Part shown: positions 40,949 through 48,539 of the stretch, piece by piece | How the letters are laid out: the number at the start of each line of letters is the position of its first letter | How positions within the stretch are numbered: the stretch's first letter is position 1 | Assembly: GCF_025290835.2 (NCBI RefSeq) | Contig: NZ_JAOCQD020000002.1 | Span: forward strand, 1,178,001-1,242,000 | Direction: 5' to 3' | Origin: Aquabacterium sp. OR-4 | GTDB lineage: Bacteria > Pseudomonadota > Gammaproteobacteria > Burkholderiales > Burkholderiaceae_C | DNA: 64,000 bases | Notes under the pieces: generated by a model | Databases searched by the model: none | What the model saw: only the letters and a program-made list of their open reading frames with translations | Told to the model about the DNA's origin: nothing | Translations under genes and position numbers: made by a program

Positions 40949-42805
40949 TCACTCTTTCGGGCCGGAGCGGAACGGCAGCGTGGCCAGGAAGGCCAGCTTG
41001 CCCAGGCCCAGCAGCTTCAGGCCGGCGCGGGCCGAGGCCGCATCCAGCCGCGCCTGCATCGGCATGGTGCCGAAGCTCTTGCCCTTGATCACCAGCTCGT
41101 CGCCCACGCGCTCGATGGCCTCCACGTGCATCAGCTCCTCGTTGGCGGCGCCACGCAGCACCATGCCGTCCTTCTTGGCTTCGGCGATGAGCTTGGAGTT
41201 GGCGCTGTCCTGGCGGGCCCCGGCGGCGACGCTGCCAAAGTCCATGCCCAGGGCCTCGAACACCTGGATGGCTGTGGCGCGGCCGGCGCCGTAGACGCCG
41301 CCGCCCGGGTGCTGCGAGGGCCCGGCCAGAAACAGCCGCTCGACGCCCGGCACGGTGTATTGGCCCAGGTCGGGCGTGGGCCGGGCGCCCGCGCTCTGGT
41401 GGAAGTACGGCGCCACGCCGTGCAGGTCGCCGCGCATCATGCTGTTGGGGCTGCTGCGCTCCAGATCCACCGGGCTGACGATGCTGCGGGCGATGATGTT
41501 GTCGCTCGTCAGGTTCTTGACGAATCGGCGGTAGTGGGCGAGTGAGAGATCGCCGATCTCTTCCTTGAACTCGTCCCAGTGCTGGTGGCTCCAGCGCTTG
41601 TCGGTCACGGTGTAGGGCGCAAAGGTGATGCCGTGGAACATGCCGGCACCGGCCGGCACGCGGCTCTTGTCGCCAATGCTTTCATCGCCGCCGGCGCACA
41701 GTCGGCGCTCGGTGATCAGGCCGCGCTTGAGGTCGTCAAAGTCGGCCAGCATCTCGTCGAGCCGGTCGGTGGCCATGAACTCCAGCATCGTGGCGTAGCC
41801 CACCTGCGGGTCGGCGTGGTACTGCGCGTTCTCCTTCAGGTCGTAGTGGCTCACCATGATGGAGAACGGCGCCAGCTGCGCGCGCTCGGCCTTCTTCATC
41901 ACCGGCTCGGGCACGCCCTCGACGAACTTGCGGATCACATGCGGGTGGATGGCGCCGATCACCGCGTCCTTGGCCAGGATCTGTTCGCCATCGGCCATGC
42001 GAACGCCGGTGGCGCGGCCGCCGCTGGTGAGGATCTGCGCCACCTCGGCCTGGCAGCGCACCTCGCCGCCGAAGCTCTCGATGCAGCGCACCAGCGATTC
42101 GGTCAGCTTGCCGCTGCCGCCCACCGGCTGGCTCACGCCATAGGTGTGGATGATGCCGGGCATCAGCAGCACGCCCATGCCGGTGCCCAGCTCGTTGGGG
42201 TGCTGCAGGTTCTCGCTGACCAGGCGCAGCAGGTGGATCTTGATCTTGTCGCTCTCGTACAGATCATTCACGAGACTGAGGCAGTCGCGCGTCATGTACT
42301 CCAGCATCAGCCGGCCTTCGTCGCTGCGGTCGAGCATGGCCACCAGCTCGCCCAGCGGCGGCGGCGGGCTGTACAGGCCGGGCATGAAGACCTTCAGGAT
42401 CTCGGAACTCATCTTCACGAAGTTCCGGTAGGTCTCGGCGTCCTTGGGGCTGATCCTGGCGAAGCACTCGCAGGTCTTGTCCACGTCCTTGTAGGTGAAC
42501 AGCACGCTCTGATCCGGAAAGATCGTGGCGTGCGGCACCGGTGAGTAGTGGTAGTTGAGCCCGTGCTTCGACAGCAGACCCAGCTCGTCCTGCCGCAGCA
42601 TGGGGTTGCCCTGGATCATGATGTGCACGCTGCTGTGCTCGTCATGCCAGTAGCCAGGGGTGTTGAGCTGGCGCGTGCTGACGCCGCCACCCGGGTAGGC
42701 CTTGCGTTCGAGCACCAGCACCTTCTTGCCGGCCTTGGCCAGGTAGGCAGCGGCCACCAGGCCGTTGTGGCCCGCGCCCATTGCGACAATGTCATAAGCG
42801 CTCAT
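40949..42805 (-). CDS. NAD(P)/FAD-dependent oxidoreductase (phytoene desaturase-like)
   Basis: A 618-residue flavoprotein. The N-terminal motif MGAGHNGLVAAAYLAKAG and ERKAYPGGGVSTRQL mark the phytoene-desaturase/CrtI-like superfamily, and the C-terminal FAD segment LFLAGPSQHPGGGVYGAGR matches. The last 110 residues are an extra region not needed for the fold. There is no carotenoid synthesis gene nearby, so a desaturase or dehydrogenase role in the catabolic operon is more likely. Its start codon abuts the stop of the FAH gene (42805/42806), implying tight coupling. Confidence 0.85.
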   Translation of the reverse strand: MSAYDIVAMGAGHNGLVAAAYLAKAGKKVLVLERKAYPGGGVSTRQLNTPGYWHDEHSSVHIMIQGNPMLRQDELGLLSKHGLNYHYSPVPHATIFPDQSVLFTYKDVDKTCECFARISPKDAETYRNFVKMSSEILKVFMPGLYSPPPPLGELVAMLDRSDEGRLMLEYMTRDCLSLVNDLYESDKIKIHLLRLVSENLQHPNELGTGMGVLLMPGIIHTYGVSQPVGGSGKLTESLVRCIESFGGEVRCQAEVAQILTSGGRATGVRMADGEQILAKDAVIGAIHPHVIRKFVEGVPEPVMKKAERAQLAPFSIMVSHYDLKENAQYHADPQVGYATMLEFMATDRLDEMLADFDDLKRGLITERRLCAGGDESIGDKSRVPAGAGMFHGITFAPYTVTDKRWSHQHWDEFKEEIGDLSLAHYRRFVKNLTSDNIIARSIVSPVDLERSSPNSMMRGDLHGVAPYFHQSAGARPTPDLGQYTVPGVERLFLAGPSQHPGGGVYGAGRATAIQVFEALGMDFGSVAAGARQDSANSKLIAEAKKDGMVLRGAANEELMHVEAIERVGDELVIKGKSFGTMPMQARLDAASARAGLKLLGLGKLAFLATLPFRSGPKE

Positions 42806-43798
42806 TTACGCGCCCGCCTTGAACGGCACGAACCGGTGATCGATCGCGCCGAAGATGCTTTGCCCATCGGCACCCAGCACCTCGAAGCGCAGCCGGTCGC
42901 CCCACGTCAGGAACGGCGTGCTCGAATCACCCGTGGTGATCTTCTCCAGCGCCCGCTTTTCGGCCAGGCAGGCCGAGCCCACCTCGCGCGCGGCCCGGTT
43001 GCTGACCGTGCCCGTGCCCAGGATGGTGCCCGCGCGCAGGTTGCGGTTCAGCGCCAGCCGCGCCAGCAGTTCGCCAAAGCTCCAGTCCATCTCGCGGCCG
43101 TTGGGGTGGCCAAACCACTGGCCGTTGCGGCTGACCCGCATCTCGAGGTGGATGCGGCCATCGGCGCCCCAGCCCTCGCCCAGCTCGTCGGGCGTGACGG
43201 CCACCGGGCCGAACACCGTGGCCGGCTTGGCATTGATGAAGCCGAAGCCCATCTGCAGCTCGCGAAACAGGTGCGCGCGCAGGCTCACGTCATTGAGGAT
43301 CATCACCAGCCGGATCTGCGCAGCGCAGGCCTCGGGGGGACTGGCCATCGGCGTATCGGCCATCACCACGGCGAACTCGCCTTCGAAGTCGCCGTTGTCG
43401 GCCTCGCTGTGCAGTGGGTAGTCGTCGCAGGGGCCGCAGAAGTCGTCGCTCTGGCGTTGCACCAGCACCGGAATGCCGGGCGTCTTCTTGACGTCCAGCT
43501 TGTAGGCCTCTTCCATGATGTTGCCGTGGTTCAGAAAGGCCGAGGCATCCACGAACTGGTGCGTGCGCGGCAGCGGCGACATGGCCTGGGCCGGGTCGAA
43601 GGCGAAGTGCTCGACGCCGCGGCCGGCGTTGAGCATCTCGTACAGCGATTGCAGGCCGGGGGCGCGCGCGTCCCAGTCCTCGATCAGCTGCTGCATGGTG
43701 GCGGCCACCGGGGCGGCGTCGGTGGCGTGGCGCAGGTCGCGCGAGACCACGACCAGGCGGCCGTCGCGGCGGCCGTTGTTCAGGGTGGCGAGTTTCAT
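42806..43798 (-). CDS. Fumarylacetoacetate hydrolase (FAH) family protein
   Basis: A 330-residue FAH-family protein of the long, two-domain type. The C-terminal catalytic part contains the metal-binding EADNGDFEGEFAVVMAD and the motifs LNDVSLRAH and NAKPATVFGP, ending with the family's RAGTILGTGTVSN and GDRLRFEV. Members hydrolyse or decarboxylate ring-fission products such as fumarylacetoacetate, fumarylpyruvate or 2-oxohept-3-enedioate. Together with the extradiol-type VOC protein and the C-C hydrolase it argues for an aromatic or heteroaromatic ring-opening pathway encoded here. Confidence 0.88.
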   Translation of the reverse strand: MKLATLNNGRRDGRLVVVSRDLRHATDAAPVAATMQQLIEDWDARAPGLQSLYEMLNAGRGVEHFAFDPAQAMSPLPRTHQFVDASAFLNHGNIMEEAYKLDVKKTPGIPVLVQRQSDDFCGPCDDYPLHSEADNGDFEGEFAVVMADTPMASPPEACAAQIRLVMILNDVSLRAHLFRELQMGFGFINAKPATVFGPVAVTPDELGEGWGADGRIHLEMRVSRNGQWFGHPNGREMDWSFGELLARLALNRNLRAGTILGTGTVSNRAAREVGSACLAEKRALEKITTGDSSTPFLTWGDRLRFEVLGADGQSIFGAIDHRFVPFKAGA

Positions 43799-43836
43799 GG
43801 GGCGCTTGTCTCCGGGGTCGAATGTCAGGGGGCGGC

Positions 43837-44646
43837 TCAGGCCAGCGGCCGGCCGCCGTCCACGGCGATCACCGTGCCGGTGCTGAAGCTCAGGTGCGTG
43901 GCGCAGGCCAGCACGGCGGCAGCCACTTCGTCGGGGCCGGCCAGGCGCTGCAGCGGCGTGCGGCCGGCCTGCTCGTGGCGCCAGGCGGGGTCCATGCTTT
44001 TCACGAAATCGGTGTCGGCCAGGCCGGGCGAGACGCTGAGCACGCGCACCGCCGGCGCCAGCGCACGGGCCAGGCTCTTGCTCATGTTGTCGAGCGCGGC
44101 CTTGCTGGCGCAGTAGGCGATGTTGCTGCCCATGGCGGTGACCGCGGCGATCGACGAGATGTTCACCACCAGGCCCGTGCCGCCATCGCTGCGCGGCGCC
44201 GCCAGCAGCGGCCGCAGCGCGCGCACCGCGGCAAACGGCCCGCGGATGTTGGTGGCCAGGATCTGGTCAAACAGCGCATCGTCCAGCGCGTCGAGCTGCG
44301 GGTGCGGCACGAAGCGCGTGGTGCCGGCGCAGTTGACCAGGATGTCGCAGCGGCCATAACGCTGGCGCAGCGTGTCGGCCAGCGTGGCCAGCGCGGTCGA
44401 ATCGGTCACCGGCGCCGGCAGCGCCGTGTGGGCCTGCGGCGCCGGCAGCGCCGTGTGGGCCTGCAACGCGGGCACCTGCGCCGCCAGCGGCAGGCGCGCA
44501 GCCAGCGCGCGGGCCGCGTCGGCCGAGCTGTTGTAGCCCACCACCACGCTGCAGCCGGCCTGCGCCAGGGCCATGCAGATGGCCTCGCCCAGGCCGCCGG
44601 CACCACCGGTGACCACGGCCACCTGGCCCGCCAGGGTGCCGCTCAT
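43837..44646 (-). CDS. SDR-family oxidoreductase with an inserted 9-residue duplication
   Basis: A 269-residue classical SDR: VVTGGAGGLGE cofactor motif, ILVNCAGTT, catalytic serine in VVNISSIAAV and YCASK, ending IAVDGGRPLA. Between the second and third strands it has a low-complexity stretch, LQAHTALPAPQAHTALPAP, produced by an exact 27-base tandem duplication (44411-44464). ATG 44646 shares one base with the stop of the upstream histidinol-dehydrogenase-family gene. The duplication should only extend a surface loop. Function: NAD(P)-dependent alcohol oxidation in the operon. Confidence 0.88.
   Translation of the reverse strand: MSGTLAGQVAVVTGGAGGLGEAICMALAQAGCSVVVGYNSSADAARALAARLPLAAQVPALQAHTALPAPQAHTALPAPVTDSTALATLADTLRQRYGRCDILVNCAGTTRFVPHPQLDALDDALFDQILATNIRGPFAAVRALRPLLAAPRSDGGTGLVVNISSIAAVTAMGSNIAYCASKAALDNMSKSLARALAPAVRVLSVSPGLADTDFVKSMDPAWRHEQAGRTPLQRLAGPDEVAAAVLACATHLSFSTGTVIAVDGGRPLA
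44411..44464. repeat. Exact 27-base tandem duplication inside SDR gene
   Basis: Two identical 27-base units, 44411-44437 and 44438-44464, beginning GGCGCCGGCAGCGCCGTGTG. The duplication is in frame and encodes QAHTALPAP twice. Identity of both copies suggests a recent event. Confidence 0.9.
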
Positions 44647-45947
44647 CACGGCTGCTGGGCGCCGGCCGCGGCCTTGAGCCGGCGCACGCGGATGGCGGCC
44701 TGCTCCTGGTGGCCGCTCATGTGCTCGTAGCCGCACAGGCGGGCGCAGTATTCGCCCACCATCACGCTGGCCGCGTCGGTCAGCACACGCTGGTAGGTGT
44801 GGGTCTTGATGAACTTGCCCACCCACAGCCCGCCGGTGTAGCGGCCGGCGCCCTGCGTGGGCAGGGTGTGGTTGGTGCCGATGACCTTGTCGCCATAGCT
44901 CACGTTGGTGCGGTGGCCGAGAAACAGCGCGCCGTAGCGCGTCATGCGCTGCAGGAACCAGTCGGGGTCGTCGGTCATCACCTGCACATGCTCGCTGCAC
45001 AGGCGCTCGGCCTCGGCCAGCATCTCCTCCTGGGTGTCGCACAGGATGATCTCGCCGTAGTCGCGCCAGGCCACGCTGGCGATCGGCGCGGTGTCCAGCC
45101 GGGCCAGCACGGTCTCGATGGCGGCGGGCAGCTGCTCGGCGATGGTCTTGCTGCGCGTGATGCAGTAGGCCGGGCTGGTGGGGCCGTGCTCGGCCTGGCC
45201 CAGCAGATCGACCGCCACCAGTTCGGCGTCGACCGTGTCGTCGCAGATCACCAGGGTCTCGGTCGGCCCGGCGAACAGGTCGATGCCCACGCGGCCGAAC
45301 AGCTGGCGCTTGGCCTCGGCCACATAGGCATTGCCGGGGCCCACGATCATGTCCACGCTGGGCAGGCTCTCGGTGCCGATGGCCATCGCGGCCACGGCCT
45401 GCACGCCGCCCAGGCAGTAGATCTCGTCGGCGCCGGCCAGGTGCATGGCGGCCACGATCTCGGGGCAGGGCCGGCCGTCGAAGGGCGGCGCGCAGGCCAC
45501 GATGCGCTTCACGCCGGCCACCTTGGCGGTGAGCACGCTCATGTGCGCGCTGGCGATCAGCGGGTACTTGCCGCCGGGGATGTAGCAGCCCACCGAGTTC
45601 ATCGGGATGTTGCGGTGGCCCAGCACCACGCCGGGCAGGGTCTCCACCTCCACGTCCTGCATGCTGTCGCGCTGGATCTGCGCGAAGCGGCGGATCTGCG
45701 CCTGCGCAAAGCGGATGTCGTCTAGCGTGGCGGCCGGCAGGCTGGCGATGCAGGCCTCGATCTCGGCCTGGCTGAGGCGAAAGCTGGCCGGCGACCAGTG
45801 GTCGAAGCGGGCGCTGTACTCGCGCACCGCCGCATCGCCGCGTGCCTCGATGTCGGTGAGGATGCCCTCGACGGTGGCGCGCACCTGGGCGTTCAGGTCG
45901 GCCTTGTGCGCGGCGGGCTTGCCGGCCTTGATGATCTGCACGGTCAC
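44646..45947 (-). CDS. Histidinol-dehydrogenase-family dehydrogenase (HpsN-like)
   Basis: A 433-residue protein of the histidinol dehydrogenase family. Family motifs are visible: VPGG-like [15 protein letters not shown], the NAD-region [47 protein letters not shown], and [17 protein letters not shown]. The Zn and catalytic His/Glu positions are retained. No his genes are near and the proteins around it are catabolic, so it is more like the sulfopropanediol 3-dehydrogenase (HpsN) branch, which oxidises alcohols to acids in four-electron steps. Start is GTG 45947 with GGAGA upstream. It is the first gene of the ten-gene operon and has its own module-bearing promoter. Confidence 0.85.
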   Translation of the reverse strand: MTVQIIKAGKPAAHKADLNAQVRATVEGILTDIEARGDAAVREYSARFDHWSPASFRLSQAEIEACIASLPAATLDDIRFAQAQIRRFAQIQRDSMQDVEVETLPGVVLGHRNIPMNSVGCYIPGGKYPLIASAHMSVLTAKVAGVKRIVACAPPFDGRPCPEIVAAMHLAGADEIYCLGGVQAVAAMAIGTESLPSVDMIVGPGNAYVAEAKRQLFGRVGIDLFAGPTETLVICDDTVDAELVAVDLLGQAEHGPTSPAYCITRSKTIAEQLPAAIETVLARLDTAPIASVAWRDYGEIILCDTQEEMLAEAERLCSEHVQVMTDDPDWFLQRMTRYGALFLGHRTNVSYGDKVIGTNHTLPTQGAGRYTGGLWVGKFIKTHTYQRVLTDAASVMVGEYCARLCGYEHMSGHQEQAAIRVRRLKAAAGAQQP

Positions 45948-45987
45948 GGGACTGTCTCCGAAAAATGTTCAGGCTGGATCGGCGCCG

Positions 45988-46041
45988 ATGCTAGAAAGAC
46001 GGCCCGCGATCGGGAAATCGTTTGTGCGGATGCGCCGCATC
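45988..46041 (-). promoter_or_regulatory. Promoter/operator module of the ten-gene operon
   Basis: Minus-strand TAGCAT hexamer at 45988-45993, AATCG (plus-strand reading) at 46016-46020 within GGGAAATCG, and a perfect GATGC-N3-GCATC dyad at 46029-46041, centre 42 bases from the hexamer. The same spacing occurs before the SMP-30 gene, TonB receptor 3 and the small gene at 47.9 kb. The dyad would lie at about -54, suitable for a LysR activator such as the one encoded at 46702. Confidence 0.68.
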
Positions 46042-46087
46042 GGGGCCGGCAATACTGAGGGTTCACCCGCAGCGGCGGGCCGGCGCC

Positions 46088-46546
46088 TCAGGCCGCCGCC
46101 ACGGCCTGGGCCGGCCGGCTCTCGAAGGGCTGCAGCAGCTCGATCAGGTTGCCGGCGCAGTCGCGCACAAAGGCCGTGGGGTTGCCGTCCACGCTCAGCT
46201 CGAAGGCGATGTCGGCGCCGGCGCGGCGCAGCGCGGCCACCGCGGCCGGCACATCGGGCACCTCGAAGCACATGTGCTTGTTGCCATGGGTCTTCAGGTC
46301 GAGGTTGGGCACGCGGCGCTCGGCCGGCAGCGGTGCGGCGCCGTCGACCTCGAAGATCTCGATGCGGAAATCGCCGCGCTTCAAGAACGCGATGTGCGCC
46401 GGAATCTTGGCGATGTGCAGGCGCTGTTCCACGCTGAAGCCCAGCATGCGCTCGTACCACGCGATGGCGGCCTCGAGCTGCGGCACGCTGATGCCGAAGT
46501 GGTGCGGCCGCAGCGGGCCGATGGCGCAGGTCAATGATTCGGTCAT
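46088..46546 (-). CDS. Single-domain VOC (glyoxalase/bleomycin-resistance-like) protein
   Basis: A 152-residue VOC protein. It has paired beta-alpha-beta-beta-beta units: RPHHFGISVPQLEAAIAWYERML at the start and KHMCFEVPDVPAAVAALRRAG in the second half, with potential metal ligands His (HHFGI), Glu (RIEIFEV), His (KHMCFEV) and Glu (LIELLQP). Enzymes of this size dimerise and act as isomerases, epimerases or dioxygenases. It is on the same strand as the ten-gene operon but upstream of the operon promoter, and divergent from the LysR gene at 46702. Confidence 0.85.
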   Translation of the reverse strand: MTESLTCAIGPLRPHHFGISVPQLEAAIAWYERMLGFSVEQRLHIAKIPAHIAFLKRGDFRIEIFEVDGAAPLPAERRVPNLDLKTHGNKHMCFEVPDVPAAVAALRRAGADIAFELSVDGNPTAFVRDCAGNLIELLQPFESRPAQAVAAA

Positions 46547-46701
46547 GGCCGGCCGTGTCTCCTGTCCCGCCTGGCGGGCTGATGCTGGGTGTTCTGGGGG
46601 CGCATGCTAGGCAGGGCCTGGCAGGCTGACCATCAATTCCTTTCGACGCCTGCTGTTGACGGCATCGAACGGTTCGCGCGCTGCACTCAAAATGCTGGCC
46701 C

Positions 46702-47607
46702 ATGCGCCTGGGCCACTTCGACCTGAACCTGTTCATCACGCTCGACGCGCTGCTCGAGACCGCCAGCGTGAGCCGTGCCGCCGAGCGCCTGCACCTCGGC
46801 GCCTCGGCCACCAGCAGCGCCCTGGGCCGTCTGCGCGCGCACTTCCAGGACGAGCTGCTGGTGCCCGCCGGCCGCGGCATGCACCTCACGCCGCTGGCGC
46901 AAAGCCTGCGCGAGCCGGTGCGCGAGCTGCTGCTGCGTGCCCAGGCCACGCTGGCCAGCGGCAGCGCGGTCGAGCCCGCCGCGCTGCGCCGGCGCTTCGT
47001 GATCAACGCCTCCGACTACGCCACCACGGTGCTGCTGACGCCGCTGTCGCAGCGTCTGGAGGCACTGGCGCCCGGCGTGTCGATCGACGTGGTGAGCCTG
47101 GGCAACAGCAATGTCGAGCGCCTGGAGCGCGGCGATGTCGACCTGGCGATCTACCCCGAGCGCAATGCCAGCCCCGACCACCCGCAGTGCGAGCTGCTGA
47201 CCGAACGCTACAGCTGCGTGGTCTGGACCGGCTTTCACCTGCAGGGCGAGGCCCTGGGCCTGCCGCAGTACCTGGCCGCGCGCCATGTGGCGGCGCAGTT
47301 CGGCGACTTGCGCGTGCCCACCTTCGAGAGCTGGTTCCTGGCCACCCACCAGGCACAGCGCGAGGTGGTGGCCAGCGCCAGCAGCTTCAATGCGCTGCCC
47401 CTGCTGGTGGTGGGCACGCAGCGCATCGCCACCATGCACACCCGGCTGGCGCGCATGTATGCGCGGCTGCTGCCGGTGCGCCTGCTGGCGCCGCCCTTCG
47501 AGATCCCGCCGCTCACGCTGGTGGCGCAGTGGAACCGGCTGAAGGCGCAAGACGCAGCGCTGGCCTGGTTGCGCGAGCAGCTGCAGGCGGTGGCGCTGCA
47601 GGCGTAG
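46702..47607 (+). CDS. LysR-family regulator (NodD-like)
   Basis: A 301-residue LysR-type regulator of the NodD branch: HFDLNLFITLDALLETASVS, the helix-turn-helix AAERLHLGASATSSALGRLR and GRGMHLTPLAQSL. The effector domain starts with FVINASDYATTVLLTPLSQ and is similar to that of the regulator at 26886. It is divergent from the VOC gene at 46546 (155 bases between the starts) and close to the ten-gene operon, which makes it the prime candidate activator for the shared GATGC-N3-GCATC sites. The inducer is unknown. Confidence 0.9.
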   Translation: MRLGHFDLNLFITLDALLETASVSRAAERLHLGASATSSALGRLRAHFQDELLVPAGRGMHLTPLAQSLREPVRELLLRAQATLASGSAVEPAALRRRFVINASDYATTVLLTPLSQRLEALAPGVSIDVVSLGNSNVERLERGDVDLAIYPERNASPDHPQCELLTERYSCVVWTGFHLQGEALGLPQYLAARHVAAQFGDLRVPTFESWFLATHQAQREVVASASSFNALPLLVVGTQRIATMHTRLARMYARLLPVRLLAPPFEIPPLTLVAQWNRLKAQDAALAWLREQLQAVALQA

Positions 47608-47640
47608 GCGGCAGCGCCGGCGGTTGCGGCCGAGCCGCGC

Positions 47641-47931
47641 TTAGGCCAGGGCCGGCGCCGGGCACAGGCCGATCTGGCGCGAGCGCAGCAGCGCGCGCTC
47701 GAGCGCCCGGCGCCGGTTGGCCCAGGCCAGCGAGCCCTGACCTTCGCAGATGCGCCGCACCACCACGGCCGGGCCCAGCGCCGCCAGCTGGGCCAGCGAA
47801 TGCACACCGGCCTGCTCGAGCCGCTCGACCACGCCCAGGCCGATGCGCGGCTCGGTCAGCAGAAAGCCGCGCTCGTCGGGCGGAAACCGGCAGGCCGCGG
47901 CGGGCCCGGTGTGTTCAGTGGCGTGGCGCAT
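47641..47931 (-). CDS. Small protein with helix-hairpin-like domain, unknown function
   Basis: A 96-residue protein if ATG 47931 is used; a GTG at 47955 would add eight residues but leaves almost no leader after the predicted -10 box. The core, GLGVVERLEQAGVHSLAQLAALGPAVVVRRI, resembles a helix-hairpin-helix/TfoX C-terminal type fold that often serves as a small interaction or DNA-binding domain, followed by WANRRRALERALL. I do not know its function. It is notable because its promoter carries the same dyad/AATCG/-10 module as three catabolic or transport promoters. Confidence 0.65.
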   Translation of the reverse strand: MRHATEHTGPAAACRFPPDERGFLLTEPRIGLGVVERLEQAGVHSLAQLAALGPAVVVRRICEGQGSLAWANRRRALERALLRSRQIGLCPAPALA

Positions 47932-47964
47932 CGGCAGCAGGCGGGGTGACAGCACAAGGCCGGC

Positions 47965-48018
47965 ATCCTAGGCAGCGCGCCCGCCGCGCGGAAATCGATT
48001 CAGGCGATGCCCGGCATC
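47965..48018 (-). promoter_or_regulatory. Promoter/operator module of small gene at 47.9 kb
   Basis: Minus-strand TAGGAT hexamer at 47965-47970, AATCG (plus-strand reading) at 47993-47997 in GGAAATCGATTC, and a perfect GATGC-N3-GCATC dyad at 48006-48018. Dyad centre to hexamer is 42 bases, as in the other modules; GAAATCG and CTAGGCAGCGC are also shared with the SMP-30 promoter. Confidence 0.65.
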
Positions 48019-48068
48019 GGGCAGCGCGATGCCGGCCCGTGGCGCGGGTCAGCCGCCGCCGGCGCGGG

Positions 48069-48440
48069 TCAACCACCGCCCAGCCAATGGCTCTTGAGCA
48101 TCACCCGCTCGCGCGTGGCGGCCAGCGCTTCGTGGCCAGCGGCCTCGGCCGGCAGGCCGATGTCGCGCCGCAGCCAGGCCGGCATGCGGCCCGCGGCGGG
48201 GGGCCGGGGCATCGGCTCCGGCATCGGCGCCTCCGCCTGCACCTGCACCTGCACCTGCACCTGCACCTGCTCCTGCTCCTGCTCCTGCTCCTGCACCGGC
48301 GTTTCGGCGCCTGGCGCAGCGCACTGCCGCCGGTGGCGGCGGTGGCAAGCCCAGGCCGCAGCGCGTGCCGGCCAGGCACGCAGCCACTGCAGCGGCCGCC
48401 ACGGCCCGGGCGCGGTGGGTGGGCAGGCACTGGCGGTCAT
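48069..48440 (-). CDS. Small protein with (VQ/EQ)n repeat and DUF1127-like RDIGL motif
   Basis: A 123-residue predicted protein. An Arg/Trp-rich N-terminus is followed by ten dipeptides VQ or EQ encoded by a hexanucleotide repeat (48237-48296), a proline-rich linker, and a C-terminal part with PAWLRRDIGLPAEAAGHEA, which resembles the RDIGL motif of DUF1127 (YjiS-like) small proteins. ATG 48440 has GGGAG at good distance, supporting translation. It is divergent from the LysR gene at 48540. The function is unknown; because of the repeat all frames are open here, so coding potential is less certain than for its neighbours. Confidence 0.55.
   Translation of the reverse strand: MTASACPPTAPGPWRPLQWLRAWPARAAAWACHRRHRRQCAAPGAETPVQEQEQEQEQVQVQVQVQVQAEAPMPEPMPRPPAAGRMPAWLRRDIGLPAEAAGHEALAATRERVMLKSHWLGGG
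48237..48296. repeat. Hexanucleotide microsatellite, ten units
   Basis: Ten consecutive hexamers: five CTGCAC, four CTGCTC and a final CTGCAC. A change in unit number keeps the reading frame, so variation would alter the length of a Val/Glu-Gln segment in the small protein at 48069-48440, not switch the gene off. Confidence 0.93.
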
Positions 48441-48539
48441 GGGCGGCTCCCGGCTGGATCAAGCTGCGCAGGCTACGGGCTGCCGGCCGCCATGAAAATC
48501 GAAAGCTTCTGCACGCGGTGGTGAGGTTTACTATCCAGC

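Noticed and set aside
40949..42805. Carotenoid phytoene desaturase (crtI)
   Set aside because: Only the fold-level FAD motifs match; there is no crtB, crtE or other carotenoid gene, and the context is catabolic.
44646..45947. Histidine-biosynthesis hisD
   Set aside because: No other his gene is near, the gene heads a catabolic operon, and the motif order suits the HpsN-like branch.
46604..46609. TAGCAT hexamer upstream of the VOC gene as a fifth regulon promoter
   Set aside because: The -10-like box is there, but neither AATCG nor the dyad is found at the expected 23- and 42-base distances.
48237..48296. CRISPR-like array
   Set aside because: The units are contiguous hexamers without spacers and encode a simple dipeptide repeat.
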